Shown here piece after piece: positions 8,213-16,146 of a stretch of 49,230 nt of DNA; positions within the stretch are counted from its first letter, which is position 1; each line of letters begins with the position of its first letter. The translations under genes and the position numbers were made by a program. The DNA comes from JAIRNF01 sp031551125 (lineage in GTDB: Bacteria > Bacteroidota > Bacteroidia > Bacteroidales > UBA932), in contig JAVBOB010000017.1 in NCBI GenBank assembly GCA_031551125.1, positions 1-49,230 of the forward strand, in the 5' to 3' direction. The notes under the pieces are model-generated. The model had not been told where the DNA came from, did no database searches, and saw nothing but the letters and a program-made list of their open reading frames with translations.

Positions 8213-8505
8213 AAGAAGAAAAATATATAGATGAAAAATTGTTCGATTTGAGTGTATTGGTCGGCAATTGGGAAAGCGTGAACCTGCATCCGACAGTTAT
8301 TATTTACCGGAACGGCGACACCTACCTGTTAAGCCTTATCCACATGAACGAAACGAGCAAGCAGGCAAGCCCCGCTACCTACGAGATTCAGAAAGACGAA
8401 AACGGGTATTTTATTTCGTACAACCTCAAACGGCTAAGTATCGGCTACGATGCACGGCTGGATATGTTGAAACTATCGTCTTTGGGCGATTATATGCGTA
8501 ACTAA
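8209..8505 (+). CDS. DUF3876-type small protein of Bacteroides mobile elements
   Basis: 98 residues from the ATG at 8209. The frame is open further upstream, but that part is only the shadow of the HTH gene. LVGNWESVNLHPTVIIYRNGDTYLLSLI and GYFISYNLKRLSI are beta-rich segments that I associate with DUF3876, a family found almost only in Bacteroidota integrative elements. Function is unknown. It is coupled by ATGA overlap to the preceding HTH gene and followed 11 bases later by another HTH gene, so the three form one operon. Confidence 0.65.
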   Translation: MKEEKYIDEKLFDLSVLVGNWESVNLHPTVIIYRNGDTYLLSLIHMNETSKQASPATYEIQKDENGYFISYNLKRLSIGYDARLDMLKLSSLGDYMRN

Positions 8506-8516
8506 ACAGAAAGGAT

Positions 8517-8795
8517 ATGGAAATACTGGATAATAAATCAAACGAAATCACTTCGTTTTTCACAGTTCTAGACGAGCTATTAGACACCATCGGGCAAGCC
8601 CTGAAAAACCGTACACCGCACCTGAATGGTGAAAAGTACCTGACGAATAAGGATGTTTGTCATATGCTGCACATTAGCACCCGAACATTACAGGGTTGGC
8701 GGGACACGGGTAAAATACCGTTTATTCGGATTAAGGGGAAGATACTGTATCGGGAATCGGAGGTGCTGAAAATATTGGACAACACCCGCCGTTAA
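8517..8795 (+). CDS. Small HTH excisionase-like protein
   Basis: 92 residues. KYLTNKDVCHMLHISTRTLQ then GKIPFIRIKGKILYRESEV forms a winged HTH_17 domain, with an N-terminal helical lead-in. It closes the three-gene operon starting at 7934 and is followed by a strong bidirectional terminator. It is likely an excisionase or regulator working with the tandem integrases. Confidence 0.75.
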   Translation: MEILDNKSNEITSFFTVLDELLDTIGQALKNRTPHLNGEKYLTNKDVCHMLHISTRTLQGWRDTGKIPFIRIKGKILYRESEVLKILDNTRR

Positions 8796-8799
8796 TAGC

Positions 8800-8840
8800 A
8801 AAAATCCTGATTTGAAGCGTTATCAAATCAGGATTTTTTT
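8800..8840. terminator. Bidirectional terminator between the HTH operon and the cargo operon
   Basis: AAAATCCTGATTTGA (from 8801) pairs perfectly with TCAAATCAGGATTTT, with T-runs on both strands. It serves the plus-strand HTH operon and the minus-strand cargo operon, whose last stop is at 8839. Confidence 0.9.
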
Positions 8841-9888
8841 AGTTTTCTTCTTGATAATAAATCTTGTAATATTTACGACCATCTTTTTCTATACCTCGTT
8901 CAATCAAATCCCTATTACCATGTATATAGATGTCGAAGTTCTTATCCAGTTTTAGGACACTTTTGAATATACGTGCCTGTTTTTTTACGGCTTGCGGTGA
9001 AATATCAAAATTATCAGATAATTCTATTTCGTTATCCTCACGGTAAACCTTATCAAATGTTCTGAATGAGTTAATCAAATTATCATCTTGAAACACTTCT
9101 TGCTCAAACTCATTTTTATCAAAAGCGTCATGTTTTTTGAAATATTCTACTGAACGGTTTAGCAAATCTATTCTATCAGCTTTACTTACCTCAAACCCTT
9201 CTGATAGTTGCTTCGCTACAAAGTTTTTAGCAATATTCAAAAATTCTTTTGTTTGATGATATTCGTCGCTAATCGGTTGTACTTTCAGAAAATCATCTTT
9301 CCAATATTGCGCCTCTGCCGCTTTATTCCCATTATCTACAATTAGAACTTTATATCCTGTTTCAGGATTAACATTCAATATGACACAACCTTTGTCAATC
9401 CCTTTTATTTCAAATCCATAATCATGATTGATTTTATATTTCCCTTTTCCTCCAATCATCTTAAGAAATGGAACATTATTTTCTGATTTGAAAATTCCAA
9501 TAGCATCAACAATCTTACCTTCAAAATTTATATTGGTAAAATATGCAACATTTAGTTCTCCCTCTTTAATTTTAGGATGCATTGATTGCTCATAAAGGAG
9601 TTTTGCTATATCTTGGGAGCAACTAACAAAAGATGATTTCGGTTCTTCGAAAAATCTCTTGATTAAAATATAAACCTCATTCATATCCAGTTCTACAGAA
9701 TGTGAGAAAGAGTAGATTTCTTCTGTTTTTATTGGAAGAATAAAATATTTCAAAAGAAAATTTTGAGTCTCTGTCTCTATGTCTGTAGTTTCTGCTGACA
9801 ATAAAAATCTTTCATCTCTCAGCTTATTCCCAATATGATGTGTAATCAGATATTGCAGGTTTAATTCAGTAAAGTCTATAATGTTCAT
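8839..9888 (-). CDS. NdpA/YejK-like nucleoid-associated protein, last gene of cargo operon
   Basis: 349 residues. Segments such as HPKIKEGELNVAYF, VDAIGIFKSEN, AEAQYWKDDFLKV, SKADRIDLLNRSVEYFKK and KKQARIFKSVLKLDKNFDIYIHG (quoted in part) match the Bacteroidota nucleoid-associated protein family (PF04245, NdpA). Family members bind DNA and the nucleoid, but their physiological role is poorly known. Its start overlaps the upstream gene by 4 bases (ATGA), so it is translationally coupled to the unknown middle gene and is a true operon member. The gene is AT-rich compared with the integrases beside it, which fits separately acquired cargo. Confidence 0.8.
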   Translation of the reverse strand: MNIIDFTELNLQYLITHHIGNKLRDERFLLSAETTDIETETQNFLLKYFILPIKTEEIYSFSHSVELDMNEVYILIKRFFEEPKSSFVSCSQDIAKLLYEQSMHPKIKEGELNVAYFTNINFEGKIVDAIGIFKSENNVPFLKMIGGKGKYKINHDYGFEIKGIDKGCVILNVNPETGYKVLIVDNGNKAAEAQYWKDDFLKVQPISDEYHQTKEFLNIAKNFVAKQLSEGFEVSKADRIDLLNRSVEYFKKHDAFDKNEFEQEVFQDDNLINSFRTFDKVYREDNEIELSDNFDISPQAVKKQARIFKSVLKLDKNFDIYIHGNRDLIERGIEKDGRKYYKIYYQEEN

Positions 9889-11036
9889 GCTGTAGGTATA
9901 TATTGTTTGTTCAGATTTTGAAGCTTACACCACTCATATTTTTCCGTCTTAAATTTTTCAAACTCTTTGAGTAATTGAGTTCTGATTGATGCTGGCGGAA
10001 CATTGGAATATTCATCTTTAGGATTAATTTTGACAATATCTACAACCAACTCTATATTGCCAATTCTATTTTTAAAGTAATTGCCAAATCCGAATTTAAT
10101 TTTACAATTTCCTTCTACTGATGGTAATGAGAAATTGTATATAATTTCCATATCCGCTAATTCCATATAACGATGAAGCGTCTTGTCTTTCAAGAAAGGT
10201 ATGTTATGCAGTACCTCTCCATTTATATTTAATTCACGGACTTTTGCCAGTTCTAGCCAATTAATATCAGACGGTAGATTTTCATTAGGGTCTGGACCAA
10301 TATCCATGAATGTGACCTTATTGAAATCGAAAATCTCATTACCTTCCGTCATGCTTAAAAAGAATTGTATTCTTTCTTCATTTGTGAAATCCTTAAAAAG
10401 AATCCGGTGAATTTCTTTTTGAGGATTCATGTAATTATTTTGCTTGAAATGACGTTCCAAACTTTTGGCAACTTTTTCCGCTATTTCTGTCGTTTCTGGG
10501 GATGTATGAATTATTTGGAGTTGAACTTTATTGTCTTTGGTTTTAATCTTCTCAAAAGAAACTTGCCCTTTAAACTCATTTTTACCCCTAAACCACGCTT
10601 TACTATAATTCGTTGTTTCGCATTTGAAATCTAAAATAATTTTATCAGGGTTGTTATCAACCATTTTGAAATTGGGGTTGCCAATTACTTTGTATTTCGG
10701 AAAGTTTGTTTTGATAACCTCTTGTATATTAAAGTTGTCAGGAATTGCAGCTATTAATGTCTTTTGAGCTTCCCAATCCAAGGTTCGAGTAATTGTCTTT
10801 TCCCTATCTTCTTTTGCTTGAAGTCTTTCTCTCAAAAATCCAAACTCATTAGGACTTAACAGTGAAGTTGTGAGAATAGGAAATGTACTGTCTTCATCTG
10901 TATTGTTAACAAATACACCTTTCATTCTCAGAAGTTGCCTTCTTTCCCTATCCTTAATTGAATCATGTTGTAGTATTACCCTTAGTGATTCACCAAATGG
11001 CAAAAATCTATTTATATTTTCGTTTAATTTTTCCAT
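9885..11036 (-). CDS. Cargo operon middle protein, unknown (possible GapS4b-like)
   Basis: 383 residues, soluble, with no signal or membrane segment. The N-terminus (INRFLPFGESLRVILQ, then LLRMKGVFVNN and SLLSPNEFGFLRERL) is helical. The middle has many alternating beta segments, and the C-terminus is charged. I do not recognise a catalytic motif. From memory the N-terminal pattern recalls the second protein of the GAPS4 anti-phage system, but I could not check this. Its start overlaps the nuclease stop (TAATG) and its stop overlaps the NdpA start (ATGA), so all three proteins are probably made in fixed ratio and may form a complex. Confidence 0.6.
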   Translation of the reverse strand: MEKLNENINRFLPFGESLRVILQHDSIKDRERRQLLRMKGVFVNNTDEDSTFPILTTSLLSPNEFGFLRERLQAKEDREKTITRTLDWEAQKTLIAAIPDNFNIQEVIKTNFPKYKVIGNPNFKMVDNNPDKIILDFKCETTNYSKAWFRGKNEFKGQVSFEKIKTKDNKVQLQIIHTSPETTEIAEKVAKSLERHFKQNNYMNPQKEIHRILFKDFTNEERIQFFLSMTEGNEIFDFNKVTFMDIGPDPNENLPSDINWLELAKVRELNINGEVLHNIPFLKDKTLHRYMELADMEIIYNFSLPSVEGNCKIKFGFGNYFKNRIGNIELVVDIVKINPKDEYSNVPPASIRTQLLKEFEKFKTEKYEWCKLQNLNKQYIPTA

Positions 11037-11944
11037 TAGTTTCTGAAATTTAGATTGAAGTTCTCAACAGAAAGAAGATTTGTAAATGATGATTCTTCAA
11101 ATATTTGCTTTGCATTATTTACAATTTGTTCATGCTGTAAGCGATTATAATCGGGGAAGGCAATAACTGTATTGGATTGGTAGTTGGCAGTAATATTCTT
11201 AGCTAAGCCCATTAATTTTATTAATTCTTCTTCTTCAAAACTTTCTCTTGAACACAAAACAAGAACGTTTTTATCTACATCAACTTCAATCTTAATCGGA
11301 ATAATATTTGATGCTAAATACTGAATTGGCATTATTGTGCCATTTTTAGGCATTTCATTATCTCCATTCAATCCTGTATTGAAGTATGTAAATTGAACTG
11401 TCTTATTCGGATATTTTCTTTTTACAAATTCAATTGCTTGAAAAAAGAAAGCAATCTTGTTATTGTCCACAAGAAAAATACCATCATGGTTAAAATCTTT
11501 TGGAGCCTCAAGCTTAGATAATTTATAGATGAGGTCTTGCGAACTATCATCAACATTATTTAACCAAAATATGATTCCTCTATCAAAAACAGTTTCAAAA
11601 TCAGCACGATTGTTTATTGTATTTGCTCTCAACTCTGATTTTTTGAAAGATTCAATTGCCATGCCTAAATCTTTATAGTGTTCTTTAAACTTATCCACCG
11701 GAGAGTTAGGATATTTGTCTTTACTATATTTTACGGAAATTAAAATATTTTCCAGAGTCCTTGAAATAACAGGGCTTTGATAATGGAAATAACCATCTAT
11801 TCCGTGGCTTTTTTTCTCATGTTTTTCAGGGTCAATACTTGGAATGTCGATATTTCTAACTGGTTGGTTCCAACCAATCAATGCAAGAAATTCAACTACA
11901 ATTTCTTCCCCGATTTCTCCTATTCGTTTTGAAAATTCACCCAT
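11036..11944 (-). CDS. PD-(D/E)XK-like nuclease, first gene of cargo operon (possible GapS4a-like)
   Basis: 302 residues. The N-terminal 75 residues have the order expected of a PD-(D/E)XK restriction-type nuclease: a helix with GEIGEE (Glu13/14), then GID (Asp50), then ISVKYS (Lys72). The usual acidic residue before x-K is Ser70 here, a variant seen in some active members. The rest is alpha/beta without a recognised helicase or Toll-like domain. The N-terminus recalls GapS4a of the GAPS4 defence system, from memory and not verified. A TATCTTTG promoter box lies 26 bases upstream of the start. An integrase gene lies directly upstream, so it travels with the element. Confidence 0.65.
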   Translation of the reverse strand: MGEFSKRIGEIGEEIVVEFLALIGWNQPVRNIDIPSIDPEKHEKKSHGIDGYFHYQSPVISRTLENILISVKYSKDKYPNSPVDKFKEHYKDLGMAIESFKKSELRANTINNRADFETVFDRGIIFWLNNVDDSSQDLIYKLSKLEAPKDFNHDGIFLVDNNKIAFFFQAIEFVKRKYPNKTVQFTYFNTGLNGDNEMPKNGTIMPIQYLASNIIPIKIEVDVDKNVLVLCSRESFEEEELIKLMGLAKNITANYQSNTVIAFPDYNRLQHEQIVNNAKQIFEESSFTNLLSVENFNLNFRN

Positions 11945-11969
11945 AATAGCTAATTTTTTTGACTTTTGC

Positions 11970-11977
11970 CAAAGATA
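11970..11977 (-). promoter_or_regulatory. Bacteroidota -7 box for the cargo operon
   Basis: On the minus strand this reads TATCTTTG, an exact TAnnTTTG match. It is 26 bases upstream of the nuclease ATG, which would give a short leader. A TTTG lies further upstream, at a spacing a little shorter than usual for the -33 box. Confidence 0.65.
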
Positions 11978-12110
11978 CAGAATAATTATAATACAAAGCA
12001 GAATAAGAGGTAGTTATTTCACATAGACATTATACTTAAGCCACTTATGGATGTGTCTTCTTTGGGTAATTTGCAACTGTGCCAATACAGTTCAACCGAA
12101 TCTTTTCGCC

Positions 12111-13388
12111 TCATTTACCTTTTGGCTTTTTAGGAGGTTTATTTATACAAGTTACCTTTGCTAACGTATATTTTCCTTTAATCCGACGAGCAAGCTTCGT
12201 CATATCCTCGTTGATTTTGGTACGGGTAACTTCGGCGTAAATTTGGGTGGTCTTGATGGACAGATGCCCCATCATTTTACTAAGCGTCTCTATTGGAACA
12301 CCTTGTGAGAGGCAAATTTCGGTTCCGAACGAGTGCCTGCTCATGTGGTAGTGAAGTCGTTTGTCGATACCCGCTAACTTCGCCAACTCCTTCAAATGCT
12401 CGTTCACACTGGCGGATGTCCGTATCTTGAAAACTTTGCCGTCGCTGCCGGAAAACCTTGAACCCTTATATTTTTCAAGGATTTTCATCGGTATATCCAA
12501 CAAGGGAATATACGAAGCGGTTCCGGTCTTATGCCGGTTCAGAATTATCCACGTGCTTCTGTCTTCCCTACGCACGATATCCGTATGCCGCAGGTTCTTC
12601 AAATCTATGTAGGATATACCCGTGAACGTCGAAAACAAAAACATATCCCGCACGAAATCGAGGGCGCGACTGTTTATTTGCACTCTCATCAGGCGGTCTA
12701 TCTCGTCCCGTGAAAGCCACCGGGGAACGGATAATATCTTTTCGGGTTTATAATCGAAGAACGGGTCATTACGCATCAAGCCCTTGTTGAATGCCTGTTT
12801 TACCACCGTTCGGAAAGGCTTCATGGTTGACCTTGCCGTTCGCGCGGCCAACCGTGCATCTATTTTCAGATAATATGCAAATTCCTCAACCATTGCTTGG
12901 TTAACCATGCTAAAAGGAATATCGTCGGCATCGTATTTATGCCTCAAAAATCCCTTGAAATGCCGGTATGCCGCCGTATAAATGCCGTAGGAGCTTGCTA
13001 CTATCTTGATGCCGACACTTTTTCTTTTTTCTTCGACCAGTTCGGAGAACTCCTGCATGACGGTATTTTGACCCGTTCCGATACCGCGGAGCGCATTTTT
13101 GAGCAACTCGGCGGTTACGAATCCCTGATTCTCGACGATATTGCGGTAATGCGTCTCAAGTGCCGTTTTATAGTCTTCTATCTGTTTATTTATGGCGGTA
13201 TTATCCTTGCCGGTAGCCAGTCCTTCCGAAGCGTTCCATTCGTCGGGTAAAACGTCCGCTCTCGTACCGAAAGCCGTGCTTTTACCGTCCACGCTGATAC
13301 GCCCCATGACAGGACATTTTCCCGATTTCTTTTTCTTGCTCGTATTGAGATAGAATAATACACTAAACGTACTTCTGTTATGTTCCAT
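12111..13388 (-). CDS. IntDOT-like tyrosine recombinase (integrase 2)
   Basis: 425 residues. It has an Arm-DNA-binding N-terminus (SVLFYLNTSKKKKSG), a SAM-like core-binding domain around 105-200 and a catalytic domain. Catalytic residues visible are Lys287, His348 and Arg351 (HMSRH), His375 (GHLS) and nucleophile Tyr384. The first catalytic arginine is replaced by Ser259 in FTGISY, as known for IntDOT of CTnDOT. Such enzymes integrate and excise the element. It sits 29 bases downstream of a second integrase in the same direction, the tandem arrangement common in Bacteroides mobilisable elements. A basic Lys/Pro tail ends the protein. Confidence 0.9.
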   Translation of the reverse strand: MEHNRSTFSVLFYLNTSKKKKSGKCPVMGRISVDGKSTAFGTRADVLPDEWNASEGLATGKDNTAINKQIEDYKTALETHYRNIVENQGFVTAELLKNALRGIGTGQNTVMQEFSELVEEKRKSVGIKIVASSYGIYTAAYRHFKGFLRHKYDADDIPFSMVNQAMVEEFAYYLKIDARLAARTARSTMKPFRTVVKQAFNKGLMRNDPFFDYKPEKILSVPRWLSRDEIDRLMRVQINSRALDFVRDMFLFSTFTGISYIDLKNLRHTDIVRREDRSTWIILNRHKTGTASYIPLLDIPMKILEKYKGSRFSGSDGKVFKIRTSASVNEHLKELAKLAGIDKRLHYHMSRHSFGTEICLSQGVPIETLSKMMGHLSIKTTQIYAEVTRTKINEDMTKLARRIKGKYTLAKVTCINKPPKKPKGK

Positions 13389-13417
13389 GATTGTATAAAA
13401 TTTGAAATGTTATTGTT

Positions 13418-14659
13418 TTATACCGCATAATCGAATTTGCCCGCAAGGCGAATGGACAATTGTTTCATGTCGTTTCCGATTTTCTCGTTATCAACCTTAG
13501 CGTAACGCTGGGTAGTCCGTATATCCTTGTGCCCGAGCATCCGGCTGACACTTTCTATCGGAACTCCCTGCGAAAGGCAGACCTGACTGGCAAAGCAATG
13601 GCGCGCTACATGAAACGTGATACTTGTTTCAATACCGCAATACGAGGCGATTTTTTTAAGACCGTTGTTTATGGCGTTCAATGTCGGTATGCGAAACACG
13701 CGGTCGTCTTTCGCTAATCCCTCGTATTTCTTCATAATGAGCAAGGGAATATCCAATAATTTTACGTTGAAGGGAACACCCGTTTTTTGCCGTTTGGCGG
13801 AAATCCACAGGCCACCGTCCTTTTCCACGACGATTTCTTTCCGGCTAAGTTTCTTCAAATCCGCATACGAGATACCGGTGAAGGCGGAAAAGACGAATAA
13901 ATCACGGATGTAACATAACTTCGGCTTGGGAAGCGGCGTCGATACGAGCCGTTCCAATTCGTCCTTTGCAAGCGAACGGTTTCGCTGTTCGGGTCTCGGC
14001 GGCTTGTATCCGGTAAAGGGCGGACGGCTGATAAGATTCCGGTGCAGAGCTATCCGCGCCGCCTTTTGTAAATAAATGATGTTGGTAACCATTGTGGCCG
14101 GTTTTAAACCGCATTCTACCCGCAGGTAAAAATCGAATGCTTCGATGAAAGGCAAATCCAAACGGGTAAAGGGTATGTCGCCGACCTTGTATTTTTCCCG
14201 TAGAAACCCTTCGAGATACCTGTACGTGGTCTTGTATCCCTGATAGCTTGAAGCAGCACGGTCAATGCCTATCCTTGCGCGAAAATCCGACATCATTTCC
14301 TCGAACAGGACGAGTAAAGTCGTTTGTGCGGTTGCAATTCCCTGAAAGGCGTTCTTCACTTCCGAAGCCGTCGCCGTTCCGGTACGCTCCAAAATATCCT
14401 TGTAATGGCGGTGGATGGAGAGATTAATTTTATTAATCTCCCTGTTGAGTTCGACGGCGACACGGCTTTTGCCGGTTGCCCGTCCCGATTTGACATGCCA
14501 CAGGTGTTCCTCTACTTTCAGTTTGGTACTGAATTGGGCAATACTTTTACCGATGATAATTTTGCCGGTAATCGGGTAAGCGACTTTTTCTCCATCGCTA
14601 CATTTTTCCAATCGACTTTCCCGTTTCAGGTAAAACGAGACCTTTAATTCGTTGTTCAT
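13418..14659 (-). CDS. IntDOT-like tyrosine recombinase (integrase 1)
   Basis: 413 residues with the same layout as its neighbour: arm-binding N-terminus, core-binding domain around 112-190, catalytic domain with Lys292, His350, Arg353 (HVARH), His377 (LGHKD) and Tyr386. Again the first arginine is serine (Ser264 in FTGISY). It is the gene closest to the presumed right junction, as expected for the integrase of an integrated element. It shares family and residue layout with integrase 2 but is clearly diverged from it, so the pair is an old duplication or a two-recombinase machine and not a recent tandem copy. Confidence 0.9.
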   Translation of the reverse strand: MNNELKVSFYLKRESRLEKCSDGEKVAYPITGKIIIGKSIAQFSTKLKVEEHLWHVKSGRATGKSRVAVELNREINKINLSIHRHYKDILERTGTATASEVKNAFQGIATAQTTLLVLFEEMMSDFRARIGIDRAASSYQGYKTTYRYLEGFLREKYKVGDIPFTRLDLPFIEAFDFYLRVECGLKPATMVTNIIYLQKAARIALHRNLISRPPFTGYKPPRPEQRNRSLAKDELERLVSTPLPKPKLCYIRDLFVFSAFTGISYADLKKLSRKEIVVEKDGGLWISAKRQKTGVPFNVKLLDIPLLIMKKYEGLAKDDRVFRIPTLNAINNGLKKIASYCGIETSITFHVARHCFASQVCLSQGVPIESVSRMLGHKDIRTTQRYAKVDNEKIGNDMKQLSIRLAGKFDYAV

Positions 14660-15120
14660 AACACTCGCATTTTTAAGTTTGTAAAATTACTTCCCTTGCG
14701 AGTTATTTGAACAATGTAAACGGCAGTCAAACAGCGTTATAGATAGTCAATCTATGCCATCGAATTTCCGTGTTTTACTCCGTCAAAAACGGGTAACGGT
14801 ATAGAGACGGATTGTCTGCGTTACTTTGCATTTTTCGACAATTTCGGCATCGGACTACTAACGCCAACGAAAGACACAGTTTGCTGATAACTATTCAATT
14901 ACATTGATTTTTCTTTCCTTTCATTTTAGCGTTTCAGTTTGGTATGCACATGCAAATATCGTGCAATTTTTCCAACAATATTAAAAAATTGTCATATATG
15001 GAGTATGAAACCCCATAATTCTTAATTTTCTATCAGTAAAATAAGGAACAAAGTGTGTTTCCGCCTGTTGGTAAGTATTACTACCATTCATAAATTACTG
15101 AAACTTGCTATCTTTGTACG
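14660..15120. other. Gene-free region holding the presumed right junction of the element
   Basis: 461 bases without a credible ORF. It contains the integrase leader, a GTTACTTTGCATTTTTC sequence (14819-14836) that mirrors one at 4596-4613, an AT-rich stretch around 14960-15050 and the nrnA promoter at its right end. No tRNA is seen, so integration did not use a tRNA gene on this side. The exact junction is unresolved. Confidence 0.4.
15109..15116 (+). promoter_or_regulatory. -7 box immediately before nrnA
   Basis: TATCTTTG, an exact TAnnTTTG match, ends only 4 bases before the nrnA ATG. Transcription would begin at or just after the start codon, suggesting a leaderless mRNA or an additional upstream promoter. 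Confidence 0.6.
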
Positions 15121-16146
15121 ATGACTGGATTATTTGACCAAAAACAATACGATAGGCTGAAACAGCTGCTACAGCCAACTTCTAAGGTGCTTATTGTAAG
15201 CCATATTAACCCTGACGGTGATGCGGTAGGCGCTTCGCTGGGGCTGGCTTTAATTCTTAAACCTTATGTTCATCAGGTAGATGTGGTTATGCCCAATCGG
15301 TTCCCCGATTTCCTGAAATGGATGTATGGGGCTTCTGATGTAGTAACTTACAACGATGAAAAGGAAAAGGTTAAAGTGCTGGTGAATGGAGCAGATATAA
15401 TTTTTTGTCTTGATTTCAATAATCTTGCTCGAATAGATGAGTTGGGAACGCTAATTGCTCAGGCTAAAGCGGAACGTGTACTTATAGACCATCACCTTAG
15501 CCCTGCAAATGAGTTTAGCATACAGTTTTCATACATTCCGGCCAGCTCAACGGCAGAGCTGGTGTACCGCATTGGGGTTGAGCTAACGGGTTCTACCCGT
15601 ATTTCAAGAGAAGCTGCAGAGGCTCTATACTGTGGTATAATGACAGATACAGGCTCATTCAGCCACAGCTCTTCGCAACCGAAGCTGTTTCATATTGTAG
15701 CCAATCTTTTGGAATGCGGCATTGACAAAGATAAAATCAGTAGTTTGGTGTACGATAATTTTTCAGCCGAACGGATGAAGCTGTTAGGCTATACGCTCTG
15801 CAATAAAATGACGGTTGTGCCTCAGCTTCACTCGGCATATATCGCCTTATCGCGAGAAGAGCTACACCGGTATAGCTTCAAACCCGGTGACACGGAGGGT
15901 TTTGTCAACTACCCATTATCCATAAACGGAGTTGTACTATCCATATTTTTGGTCGAATCGCTGGACCACATAAAAGTATCATTACGCTCACGCGGAGAAT
16001 TTTCGGTAAACGATATGGCACGTGCGCATTTCAACGGTGGCGGTCATAAAAATGCAGCGGGCGGCAAGCTGTTTTGCTCCTTGCCGGATGCTGTTAAGCT
16101 AGTGGAATCAATACTTCCGGATTATGAAAAAATATTGGTACAGTAA
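15121..16146 (+). CDS. nrnA: DHH-family phosphoesterase (NrnA, nanoRNase / pAp phosphatase)
   Basis: 341 residues, full length for the family. The DHH domain has SHINPDGDAVGAS near residue 28, FCLDFNN near 96, and DHH near 122. The C-terminal DHHA1 domain ends with the FNGGGHKNAAGG motif near 302. NrnA degrades short RNA oligonucleotides and dephosphorylates 3'-phosphoadenosine 5'-phosphate in the cytoplasm. It is the first chromosomal gene to the right of the mobile element. It overlaps the next gene by 23 bases. Confidence 0.9.
   Translation: MTGLFDQKQYDRLKQLLQPTSKVLIVSHINPDGDAVGASLGLALILKPYVHQVDVVMPNRFPDFLKWMYGASDVVTYNDEKEKVKVLVNGADIIFCLDFNNLARIDELGTLIAQAKAERVLIDHHLSPANEFSIQFSYIPASSTAELVYRIGVELTGSTRISREAAEALYCGIMTDTGSFSHSSSQPKLFHIVANLLECGIDKDKISSLVYDNFSAERMKLLGYTLCNKMTVVPQLHSAYIALSREELHRYSFKPGDTEGFVNYPLSINGVVLSIFLVESLDHIKVSLRSRGEFSVNDMARAHFNGGGHKNAAGGKLFCSLPDAVKLVESILPDYEKILVQ

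Noticed and set aside
4566..15079. GTAAGTATT shared near both ends of the element as att direct repeats
   Set aside because: Only nine AT-rich bases match, which is expected by chance in this composition, and flanking bases differ.
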